Origin: Heterotrichella gracilis
Taxonomy: Eukaryota; Sar; Xanthophyceae; Tribonematales; Xanthonemataceae
Assembly (NCBI GenBank): GCA_032358255.1
Contig: JAULBX010028527.1
Span: 1-28,410, forward strand
Length of the DNA stretch: 28,410 nt
Direction of reading: 5' to 3'
A program made the translations under genes and the position numbers. The notes below the pieces were generated by a model. That model saw only the letters and a list, made by a program, of their open reading frames with translations. It searched no databases and was not told the origin of the DNA. Each line of letters opens with the position of its first letter. Within the stretch, counting starts at the first letter, position 1. Below, one piece after another: positions 9,829-19,664 of the stretch.

Positions 9829-11014
9829 GCTGAAAACCGTTGATTGAACAGCGGAGAACGAAATTACCAGGAGGGTTTGGCAAACAGGTGTCGGAGGCAC
9901 CAGCTAGGACGATTCCCTTGCTAAAACAACGCTACGGTCTGTCGCAGGGAAATACCGTATACAGAATATTTAAATAGATACTCACCGTGTATTTTTAAGG
10001 ATCAAAACGTTGCAGACCAATATTAACTAACACATCTGTGCATGTGAGGAGGCGTATGCATGCATTGTCCAAACACCGACACTGACAACAATTCCCCTTT
10101 CCGGGGACTGGGGTCGTGTACAGGACTGAATTGTCAGCTTTCTTATTCAACTGTATATGACACGGGTTTTGTTTCCTCAAGGCGAACGCCGTGCCCACCT
10201 TGGTCCGGGACCTCTCCCGCCACGTCGGATGACAAGTGACTAGTCAACCCCCAACAAAACCCTAAACCCTAAGCCTTGTGGCTTTGCAACTTGCAAATGA
10301 TCTGCCCAATTGGCGATCAGTACTTTAAAGGGTTCAACCTGGCACATGATGTGTCGGGGCAAGAAGCAAGATTCGACTGCTAAAGCAAGCACTACCTGCA
10401 ACGTGCACTTGGCACACCTTGATGATTACTGGGAGTGCACTTATAAGCTACACCTCATGCCACCCTCTTAGCATGCCTCCGTAGTATCCCCCGGGCAGAT
10501 TAAAACCGTTACGCGTCTACCACCGAGGGGAAGTACAATACTGGTGCTTTGATTTTAGGGTAGGGTTTATGGCAAGACATGATTTTAGACTGGGTCACCC
10601 TAAGGGCCAATTGTGGGCAGGATTCCCGCCAGCAAATCCCTGTGCCGCACGGCATGCTCAGCAAAAGATTTGATCTGCCTTTTGCCAAATTTTGATTTGG
10701 CAAAAGGCATTACCAGGGCACAACGCACCGCCGCAAGCCAACCAAAGCATGCAAGTCTGTCACAATGGAGCATACGCACTGCAGTGCCACTCAGTGAGGT
10801 ATGTAAGGTATGCCATTGGCGTGGCAACTCTACCCTAGCAATGTTCTCCAAAGAGATTGAAAGGTCAACCTCATTTAAGGGGCAAGAAAGAGGGAAAGAT
10901 ACTACATTGCATTGAATTAATTGTAATTACTGGAAAATTCTCGAGCAGGTTGCATAATTTTTGGCACGACCTTTATTCTGCAAGCAAATTTTTGAACGCT
11001 TCATCCTGCAACAG
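9829..11014. other. intergenic region upstream of the dehydrogenase gene
   Basis: No gene supported. It includes the presumed dehydrogenase promoter just above 9828, telomere-like AAACCCTAAACCCTAAG near 10257, AGGGTAGGGTTTATGG near 10557, and a hairpin at 10676-10709. Open frames of 64-100 codons overlap on both strands without conserved features. Confidence 0.5.
10676..10709. repeat. 14-bp perfect hairpin
   Basis: TGCCTTTTGCCAAA (10676-10689) and TTTGGCAAAAGGCA (10696-10709) form an exact stem around a 6-base loop. No U tract follows that would suggest a bacterial-type terminator. Its role is unknown. Confidence 0.85.
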
Positions 11015-11711
11015 CATTATAACACATTTGAAAACACGGTGCCCACATATGGGCTTGTCAGCGCTGGCAAAATCAGTCTGATCTATGATAAAGTCCGTCA
11101 ACATAAATATTGTCTTCCCAGCGCACGGGAATACATCCTGCTGAACAAGTCCATTGGGGCAAAGCTTCCAATGCACTGGCCAATAAAAATTATTAAAACG
11201 CAAACAATGGTGAGCCACACGGGACAGCTTGACTCCAATCCCCATTGGGTACTCCTAAATACACACCACACCGTCGTGGCCACATCCTGCTTCCAAAAAA
11301 TCAAAATAGCTGCCAGGTGGCATGATATCCAGGCAGCAACAGAACGCTCCTCGCAACCTCCAACATTATAACACATTTGAAAACACGGTGCCCACATATG
11401 GGCTTGTCAGCGCTGGCAAAATCAGTCTGATCTATGATAAAGTCCGTCAACATAAATATTGTCTTCCCAGCGCACGGGAATACATCCTGCTGAACAAGTC
11501 CATTGGGGCAAAGCTTCCAATGCACTGGCCAATAAAAATTATTAAAACGCAAACAATGGTGAGCCACACGGGACAGCTTGACTCCAATCCCCATTGGGTA
11601 CTCCTAAATACACACCACACCGTCGTGGCCACATCCTGCTTCCAAAAAATCAAATAGCTGCCAGATGGCATGATATCCAGGCAGCAACAGAACGCTCCTC
11701 GCAACCTCCAA
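11015..11711. repeat. nearly identical tandem duplication, 349-bp unit, two copies
   Basis: Unit 1 is 11015-11363 and unit 2 is 11364-11711, both beginning CATTATAACACATTTG and ending GCAACCTCCAA. I see two differences: one A lost from a run near 11652, and AGGTGG against AGATGG near the end. Overlapping open frames of about 90-110 codons repeat in both copies on both strands but show no recognisable domain. The duplication ends about 140 bp beyond the stop of the CxxC gene, so it may be in that gene's 3' UTR. The near-identity shows recent origin. Confidence 0.97.
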
Positions 11712-11851
11712 CAACAACAATTGCCTATCTGCAAAACACTTTGTCAGCCTGACGGGACCCACTTAGGGTGCTGCCAGGCCTCCACCAGCCATCAGACGGA
11801 TACAACCCAAACTGGGTGGCTGCCACTCAACTGCCATTACAGCACCCGTGA

Positions 11852-12520
11852 TCAATTCTCCTCCAGTCGCAATCTTTTTGGAGATCTGACAGTCTCAGAC
11901 TGTGTGGGCTGGTGGCCACCATCCTCCAGCTTGACCCTTGGGTGCTGCACTGCCTGCTGGAAGGCCCCAGTGTCTGCCACTGTATCACCGCTGCCGCCAA
12001 CCCTGGCAACTTTGCCCTTGAGCATCTTCTTCAGGCGCCTGTCAGCTTTCTCCGGGGTTTGCAACAGCTTCAACAGCTCCTTGACAAGCTTGACTGTCTT
12101 AGGCGCCTGAGGTGCAAGGTGCTCCAGCGTCTCTTGCATTAGCAGCTCCTCGCGGGGCAACACTGGCTGATTGCCAAGCTGCTTGCGAGCCCCTGGGGCA
12201 GGCGTCACAGGGGCCAAGCTCAGTGCCCCTGCCTCCGGCGCACTGGGCTGTGGGTGATGGGTGGGTTTCCTCGTTGGCTCCAAACCCACTTGCCCCTTCA
12301 GCTCGTCCTGACTGCGCCTCAGCAGCCACGTATCCACGCAGGCCGTGCACAGCTTATCAGTTTTAAAAGGGTCCAGTGGGTTGCTGATGTAGTACTCCCC
12401 TTCCCTCCAGTCCCATTTCCGGCAGATTGTGCAGTACTTGATGTGCTTCTCCGGATACACGACGAGTCTACTGACAACTCCATCAGGCAGCTTGCGCTGT
12501 TCATCCCAGGCATCACACAT
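11852..12520 (-). CDS. small CxxC...CxxC protein with basic C-terminal tail, function unknown
   Basis: From the ATG at 12520 this is 222 aa in one exon. An acceptor-like TTGTGTTGCAG ends at 12555 and the frame is open above the ATG, so upstream exons are possible. Residues 30-61 hold CTIC (30-33) and CTAC (58-61), spaced like a four-cysteine zinc-binding fold, with aromatic and charged residues between (KWDWREGEYYISNP). The middle is Pro/Ala-rich. A helical lysine-rich segment follows (TVKLVKELLKLLQ, RRLKKMLKGK), and the end SPKRLRLEEN resembles a nuclear signal. I do not recognise the family. A nuclear protein that binds nucleic acid or another protein is an inference from composition. A minus-strand TGTAA lies only about 11 bases past the stop. 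Confidence 0.65.
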   Translation of the reverse strand: MCDAWDEQRKLPDGVVSRLVVYPEKHIKYCTICRKWDWREGEYYISNPLDPFKTDKLCTACVDTWLLRRSQDELKGQVGLEPTRKPTHHPQPSAPEAGALSLAPVTPAPGARKQLGNQPVLPREELLMQETLEHLAPQAPKTVKLVKELLKLLQTPEKADRRLKKMLKGKVARVGGSGDTVADTGAFQQAVQHPRVKLEDGGHQPTQSETVRSPKRLRLEEN

Positions 12521-13834
12521 AGTGAGAGTTCTTGTGACAACAGAAGCTTGAACCCTGCAACACAAAGGGACAGGTGAACCCTACGAGGTGACGCAGCTAC
12601 AACAAACCACGCTAGGCGAACACTGGGTTGAGGCTGAATAGAGTTAGGGGAAAGCGTGGTAGAGGAAGCACTGTGGCAGGAAAAAGCAGTGGGATCCCCA
12701 ACCTGGCATGCATGCATGCGGCACTATGTATGCCAAGCTTGGCGGCGCCCGGTGCACCCTTGAGTTGGTTGCTTGCGAAAATGCAGGTAACCGAATTATG
12801 GGAATGAGCCAGGTTGAATGGTTGTTGGTTATTTGTGGGCGTGTGTGCTGCGAGTTTTGGGACAGCATCCACTTCAACTAAGAAGCTCCCACAACCAGGG
12901 AATGCAGCTCCTTCTTTGCGCACAGCAGTCAATTCCAAGACCCTTTGTTCCATACTTGCTATTTTCTCTGTCATGTGTAGTTGCAGTGCAGGGATACGTA
13001 CCGAGTTGCCCTCTAGTCGAACCGTTTCGCAGTCCTGCTGCAAGCTGCAGTGCTCCTTGCGTGTAACTCACTGAGCAGCTTTGCCGACACGACGAGAACT
13101 TGACACAGCAACCTTTCCTTAGACGAAAGCACATCTGACGCATGGTGATGTGAACAGCCTTCTTGTAAGGTGTTTTCCGAAACGGTGTTTCTGAGGTTCA
13201 ACAAGGGAAGCATAATACTTCACAAATTTCTGGCACCAAAGCCTTTGGCAACGGAGCCCTCTTTCAAAGTACATGTACATGCCCCCTACTTTCGTATGCA
13301 GCATTCTTTGCTGCGGCCTTTGGAAGTCCAGGGAGGGGTTGTGGGTGGTGACGGGGCCCAGGAGTGAGAGAGGGATATCAATGTCCATGCTATGGGCGGG
13401 GGGCGGGGCGGGAGCGCCCTGGCTAAAGGGGATGGATTAACCAAATATCTATCCTCCACTGTACAGTCTAACAGGTCCCGTAAACTGTGTGTGGCATAGC
13501 AGCAGGATGCATACATGTAATGGAGTCATGCATGGGCATGCATATGAGTAGTGGCTGGTACTGCTGTATACTTGTCAGTGACACGCTATAGTTATTACAA
13601 GCTACCGGCACACAAGCCAGATCAGCAATCACCCGAGATTGCGCTACCCAGTCCTGTCCATGCACTCCATGTACCATTTTTGAATGTTCCTTGCCCAGAG
13701 GTCCTTAGTGACGAAGGCAGCCCATGTGGCCCAGGATGGCCTCCTCGACCGCTTGCCAACTAGCTGTCCATAAACAAAAACGCTCTGAGAGGGATCAACC
13801 AGAGTCAGAGCTGCTCAGAGCTGCTATACTCATA
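12521..13834. other. region upstream of the CxxC gene; possible small exons, none secure
   Basis: Minus-strand fragments could be 5' exons. One starts at an ATG at 13143 (MRQMCFRLRKGCC) and ends at GTGAGT. Another is a short piece before GTACGT at about 13007. A third is a coiled-coil-like stretch beginning MTEKIASMEQRVLEL near 12976. I could not join them by phase with realistic intron lengths. The upper part (13150-13834) is downstream of the repeat-protein gene. TGCATGCA-type text occurs at 12706-12720 and 13527-13545. Confidence 0.35.
13595..13599 (-). terminator. candidate TGTAA poly(A) signal of the repeat-protein gene
   Basis: TGTAA on the minus strand about 240 bases beyond the stop at 13835. 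TGTAA is the usual chlorophyte poly(A) signal. Placement is plausible, but a five-base motif is common by chance. Confidence 0.35.
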
Positions 13835-16800
13835 TCAGCCCCTCCACCTGGCACCGGTGTACCCATCATCATCCATGTCGGTGCTCTCATAGTCGCTGGA
13901 GTAGTCGCCATGTGACCGCTCCGAGTCCGAATCCCTGCTGGAGCTATCACAGCTCAGCTCTGGGTCATATATCCCCATGGGCAGGCAGTCTGAATCCCAA
14001 TCTGCGCTGCTTGGGCTGGGCTTGAGCACCGTGGCGGTCAGCGGCTGGTCCTGTGCTGCGTACTCAAACTCGGCGGCATGCTCACCCCACGGATCCCGGC
14101 CCAGTTCTGTGAAGAAGCCAGCTGGTGTTGGGATGACTGGAGGGTAGCGGCTGACCCAGGGAGTAAGGTCAGGAGCAGGACGATGCGCTGGGGAGGGCTG
14201 TGAGGCGTCCTCCCCCTCCTCTTCCTCCTCATCCTCCTCATCCTCCTCGTCATCAGCATCATCATCAGCAGCAGCAGCATCAACAGCAGCAGGAGCAACA
14301 GCATTGGGACATGCTGGAGAGGGCTGTACGGCATCGTCCTCCTCCTCACCACCATCAAGAGTATCAGCAGCAGCATGGAGAAGGGCTGGAGAGGGCTGTG
14401 CAGCATCCTCCTCCCCTTCATGACCCACCAGGGCCTTGCTGCTGTGTGCTATGCTCTCCTTCTTATGCTTGCGACGCTTGAATTTCTTGCGGCGCTTCTT
14501 GGTTGGTGGCTCTGCATCATCAGCGCCAGCATCCTCAACAACTTCCTTGCTGCTGCCTAATGTGCTCTCCTTACAATGCTTGCGGCCCTTGGACTTTCGG
14601 CGCCGCTTCTTGGTAGGTGGCTCTGCTACATCAGCATCAGCATCCCCATCATCCACCAGGGCCTTGCTGTTGTCTGGCATGCTCTCGTTCTGAAGCTTGC
14701 GGCCCTTGGGCTTTCGGCGGCGCTTCTTGGTGGGTGGCTCTGCATCACCAGCGTCAGCACCCCCATCATCCACCAGGGCCTTGCTGCTGTGTGGTGTGCT
14801 CTCCTTCTGAAGCTTGCGGCGCTTGGACTTCTTGCGGCGCTTCGTGGTAGGTGGCTCTGCATCACCAGCGTCAGCACCCCCATCATCCACCAGGGCCTTG
14901 CTGCTGTCTGGTTCGCACACACTCTGATGCTTGTGGCGCTTGAACTTCTTGCGGTGCTTCTTGGTTGGTGGCTCTGCCACATCAGCATCAGCACCCTCAC
15001 CATCCGCCTGGCCCTTGCTGCTGTGTGGTGTGCTCTCCTTCTGATGCCTGCGGCCCTTGGATTTCCTGCGGCGCTTTTTGGTTGGTGGCCCTTCATCCTG
15101 CTCCACCTCCTCCACCTCCACCTCCGCCTCCACCACCGCACCATCGCCATCATCATCTTGCACGTGGCCGCTGCTGCTGTGTGGGCGCCTCGCATTGTGA
15201 GCCGTGTGATGCGTGGACTGCGACCGGACCTCTTTGGGTGGTGGCCCTGCATCACATGGCACCAAGAAGGCTGGGAACTGCGGCAAGATTACTTGGCAGA
15301 GCAAGTGAGCAGTACAGGGCGCAGCATGCTAACTAGAATTCGCTGCAGAAATAGCAGCCAGAGCTCATCCCAAGATTTATTAGAATTTTTAGTATAAATT
15401 TAAAGTTCGACTATCGAATGAATGTCACCCTGGCTGTGTCACACAACAGCTGTCCAGAAGTACACTGTTCAGTACTGGGCCCAATTTGACCACAATGGCT
15501 TTGCATGCCCTTCTTGCAACGGCATCCACAAGTGGAGCGCAAAGGAGAGTACGATACCATGGACGATATTGATGGTTTGAAACCCTAACTCATCTGTTCA
15601 TACGCATCCATTAAAAAGATTCACCGAGAATTTCACTGTATCCCCCAGACATAAGACACATATGCTTGCTGCTGACTACTTTTCACAACTGTGACCAGGG
15701 CAAGAGCCGATGCTCAATTTGGAAGCCGTACTTGTAATTGTAATTGTATCACCCACACCTAGAGCAAAGCAGCACCATTCTTGCATGTGCAAGCTCACCT
15801 GTGGCAGGGCCATGGTGGCTCTGGGGGCTGTGGCAGGGCTGTGGTAGCTCCTTCGCACCAGAACATTGCTCAGCGCTGGCAGTGCTGCGTTTGCGTGCTG
15901 AGCCCCCGCTGCATGCGCTGGCTGCCACTTCAGAGCGCCCTTGCTGCGGACTGCCACCTGGCGGGGATGTAAGGAAAATACATACATTTCACAAGGGTAA
16001 GTAGGTATCGCATCTGTCTATGAACAGGCGTGTTGGTCAAGATAAATGATTTGGTGAACAGGAAGGCATTGCCCTTCATTCACTTATTTCCACAGTTTTA
16101 GGTAGGTGCGCACACTGAGCCCTGGGTCCGGGCTGGGGTTGTGGTGGGAGTTTGGTTCACAGTTACATCATTTTTAGTAACAAACCACCCTGTACAGGCT
16201 CAACCTAAATTTATTGCTTGCAACGGGAGGATGCAGAAAGTATCACCATCCATATGTTTCAAAATATATCAGTAGAAAATCGTTTTTCCCCTCTAATTTA
16301 CCTTGTGAAGGGCATGCCGTGCCAGCCGGAGCCTCCAGCGGCGCACATGCTGCCGCGCAGACGCCGTCCAGAGGTGGGTGGGCAGGGTCGCGGCTGCCCT
16401 TGCGGAATGCGGTCACCGTTGAGGGTGAATGAGACCGTGCGGGGGCACAACATGGCAGATCCACCAGCCCTGCCGGTGCGGGCTTGGGAGCGGTGCGGCC
16501 CCTGCAACGGTGGGGTACAGATTTGGGTTTTGGATTTGATGATAAAGTAAGCACACCATCAGGTAATTTCAACAATTTCCCAAGTGATCAAAACTGGTAC
16601 GGATGATGTGGCAGCCACTGCACGGCTTTATGTTGACAATGCACAGAGCCATGATGCTAGGCAAACGTTTTCAATGAACTTGCAAGGGCTGCCAATTAGT
16701 ATGTGCACATAGTCCCTGGAAATGCAAAGGGTTTGAATTTAGACACCCTCCTAGGGTTTTAATCTATATGCATGCATTGTGGATGAGATGCACCATATCA

Positions 16801-18866
16801 ATGCACAAAGCCATGTCTAAATCAAGATGTTCCTTCTGCTTATGCATGCATATTTAGGGCAAGAAATCGATTATAATTGGCATTCCACAACGCATTGGCA
16901 TGGCAGTCCTCAGTCATGGAACATATACATGCATATCATTGAAGATGGCGCACGTACCTTCCCATCTGCATGCCCCTGTCCAGCGCTGCGTCCACCATAT
17001 GCATGGCGCGGTTGGTCCTCCCCACAACACCAACTGCAGCACCAACAGGATTGGGATGTTAGGTAGCCCCCTTGCAAGTCAAAGCACTGGTACCAAAGGA
17101 CAACACTGTGCTGTCCCACTGCAGGGTACTTGATCGTACAGGCATATTAAACGTGACCCACCTGGTGACCCGGCTTTGACCTCTGCGCGCTTCTCCTGAG
17201 CCCCGTTGCCCCCACCTGCGGCCTTGTCTTTCTTTGACCCTGAAATACAATAGGACACATTGATAGCGCAGCATTGCCAGAGGCACATCAACAGCAGCGC
17301 AGCACTGCCACAGGCACTCCAAAACAGCGCTTCCATTTTGTACCCTTCATTGCAAACCACATGGAGCCAAATAAGCCCTTACCCTCTGACAAACTTGCAA
17401 TTTGCGGGGGGGTTTTAAGACATTACCGCATCGGTAATCTAACCGCTTCCCAACATACTCGTTTCCTCTACGAATCAAACTGCATACATTAATTCTGCCA
17501 AATCCATGCAGAAAACCAGCCAGTTGTAAGCACTAAGCGCGCCACACAACCACACCTTGGTGGGCGGCCCTGGCAGCGGCCTCCTCCTGCGGTTGCTTGT
17601 GCCCCTGGCCTGGGGCCACCGCCTTAGTTGCCTTGGGTTGGTGGGGCAGGGTGTGATGCGTGTGTGGCCCTGCTGGCTGGTCCTGGCGCGCCACCACCGG
17701 CGCCAATCGGGCAGGAGGGTCAGATACCCTCAGCTGTGGTCGGGCTAGCCTGCAGAGGCCAGCAAGCAACGTTGGCAATGTGACCTGAATGCACTGCATC
17801 CTGAGTAGGTAGTTTCTTCCACTAGCCTTTTGTAGCCCTGTTGAAAATTGCTTGTATCGCTTTGAGCAACAAGCTATTTTAAAACCTGCAAAATTACCCC
17901 CCAAGCGCACCTTACGCTACCTCTCCACATGTGCCTTGAACAGGGCGAAGGGTCATTATTATATTCGCAACCTATAAGCCATAGCCTATATGTGCAATGC
18001 ATGTGCAGCGACACCGCACCTGAACTGGTGTGCTAGGGGCGCACCAGGGCCTCGGAAAGCAGGTGGCTTAAACTGCTGCAGCAACGCTGCATTGGGTGCT
18101 AGTAAGTTGGTGTCTCGCCGTGTAGTCCTGGCTGTTGAGGTGCACCTGCAAAGGGAACTAGGGTTTAAGGGTTATGGTGGGTGGCTATCGGGGCATGGCG
18201 CAGTTCACAATGCAGCGGATGGGGTGCAGTGAAGCGTAAATGGCCCCATTCATGTCATAAGGCGCAATGGGGCATGCTTAGCACCTAGCATATGCATAGC
18301 GGGTGCTGTAGTTCTGAGCTTTCCTGAGCGATTGAGGGGTTTCGCGCAAGCAGGTTTCTCCCATACCTGTGCAGTTTGCCAGGTAATGTCCAGAGGATAA
18401 CATCAAATGCACATGACTGGTTGGGAAGAGGCAGCAGGCACACGTACGGTGTATGCTGCTCTTCAGGGGGCTGTGCCCTGGGTGGGTCTGGGCGCTCCAC
18501 TGCTGTCCGGGTGGCCTGATGACCAGCAGGTAGTGGGGACCAACTGGCGCCATACTCGCCCAGGACCTGCCCTCCCAGTGGGGCAGCTGCGCTCCTGGCT
18601 TGTGGCTGGTTTCGCAAGCCTTGGGTGTGAGAGACCTGGCTATGCGCTGGGCTTGCATCATGTGTGGCCTGTGGGGCCAGCCCTGCAAGGGGGTGGGACA
18701 TCAGAAGCTGAGAGGTCGGTCTAGCTGCTACCTTGACAAGTCAGTCCGATATGAATCTGCGATCAAACCTTCCTGACAGGATGCTGAGGCTGGGGTGCAA
18801 AGGTACGCTGCCTCCATCACTCCTCTCACCTGTCACGCCCCCCCGCTGGCCACGTCGCTGCCACAT
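13835..18866 (-). CDS. disordered charged protein with lysine/arginine-rich tandem repeats, nine exons
   Basis: Exons: 18866-18830, 18682-18448, 18145-18020, 17749-17556, 17239-17162, 17033-16958, 16501-16302, 15957-15799, 15246-13835. They total 2517 nt, giving 838 aa; all eight junctions agree in phase, which supports the model although the protein is unfamiliar. Residues 1-368 are Pro/Ala/Gln-rich and low in hydrophobics, with short helical spots (LLQQFKPPAF; AMHMVDAALDRGMQMG). From about 422 six repeats start PPTKKRRRK-like, continue with a Lys/Arg cluster, then ES..SSKALVDDGGAD-like text and an acidic end. A Glu/Asp tract with three QPSPA motifs follows, and the tail is Ser/Asp-rich (SSDYESTDMDDDG). 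Alternating basic and acidic blocks resemble nucleolar or chromatin scaffold proteins such as Nopp140 in style only. The last exon has no ATG near its 5' end, so it needs the upstream exons. Function unknown. Confidence 0.75.
14400..15092 (-). repeat. coding minisatellite, six units of mostly 117 bp
   Basis: Units are marked by the recurring plus-strand text TTGGTNGGTGGC and its variants. Marks fall near 15080, 14963, 14846, 14729, 14612 and 14501, so steps are 117 bp except the last (111 bp). All keep the frame and encode the PPTKK...ADAE repeats. Length variation between strains is likely. Confidence 0.9.
17266..17327. repeat. short tandem duplication, 31-bp unit, in intron
   Basis: GCGCAGCATTGCCAGAGGCA at 17266 and GCGCAGCACTGCCACAGGCA at 17297 begin two diverged 31-bp units in intron 4 of the repeat-protein gene. 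No ORF or function is seen. Confidence 0.75.
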
Positions 18867-19664
18867 TCCCCCACTGCTGCAGATATTCTCAAGCGCGTGA
18901 CAGACAGTGAGCGACTCAACACGTTGATGGCCCTTTGAACGCTGACTGCAGCTGCTTAGTTCCCTTCGGCAGGTGAAGGCACGCAACTATCAAGCAACAC
19001 TTAGTACATGCATGCATATGCGAGTTGTCCAGTGTTTGTATCTGCTTATATGCGAGGTTTGCACTACAAGAATAGAGTTACGGTCGCCTTCGACATATCA
19101 AGTTGTGAAGTAAAACCGTGCGTTGGATAGTTGCAACGTGCTGATGGAACCTTATCCATTCAATTTCGGAAATTCAAATTCGAATTAGGGTTTGGGTTAG
19201 GGTGTTTCCCCGACCAGTGCAACCGTGGCCTTGCAAAAGCATGCACGTTTCCACAGTGGGCTGCATATCTATGCTCAGCAGAATCTCAGCTTGCGAAGTG
19301 TGTTCACTACTTGTAACGGGGACTACTGTGTTGCGCCAGGTGTTTTTTGCTGAAACATGCATGCATGCACATGCCCGTTCGCAGATATACAACTTGTTGC
19401 ATGACAAAGAAAAACAGTTCCAGTAACACTCAAACTGGGTCCCAAAAGCATGTTTGTATCCCAAAACAGGTTATCATGGCCATAGCATGCTGCATAGCTA
19501 TGCCGGGCAGTCTGTCATGGGTTGCCAGCTTCGACATCAGAAGTAACCAGGTGCAGCTGTTGTTGCTGTCGTTGGTTTCCAAATCAAAAGTGCCAGGTGC
19601 AGCAAGCCATCTGCGCAGCTGCTGACAGGGTCTTACTCAACCCTCACCAAAACCTCACAGCAGC
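18867..19664. promoter_or_regulatory. shared divergent upstream region
   Basis: About 800 bp separate the start codons of the charged-repeat gene (minus) and the FANCA-like gene (plus), so both promoters must lie here unless non-coding 5' exons extend further. Visible elements are CATGCATGCATATGCG near 19009, CATGCATGCATGCACATG near 19358, and telomere-like TTAGGGTTTGGGTTAGGG near 19186. No clear TATA box could be assigned. Open frames are short. Confidence 0.5.

Noticed and set aside
10676..10709. Bacterial-style terminator
   Set aside because: There is no following T tract and the context is nuclear eukaryotic.
11098..11734. Repeated open frames on both strands in the 349-bp tandem units
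   Set aside because: Overlapping frames on both strands, no recognisable domain, and short; repetition comes from the DNA duplication.
15247..15304. Start of the repeat protein inside the last exon region
   Set aside because: The apparent start is a TTG codon with an in-frame stop shortly upstream; the phase-matched acceptor at 15246 and the upstream exons explain the frame better.
14576..15397. Long plus-strand open frame (273 codons) rich in Leu/Ala/Trp
   Set aside because: It is antisense to the coding minisatellite; openness and repetition follow from the in-frame repeats on the other strand.
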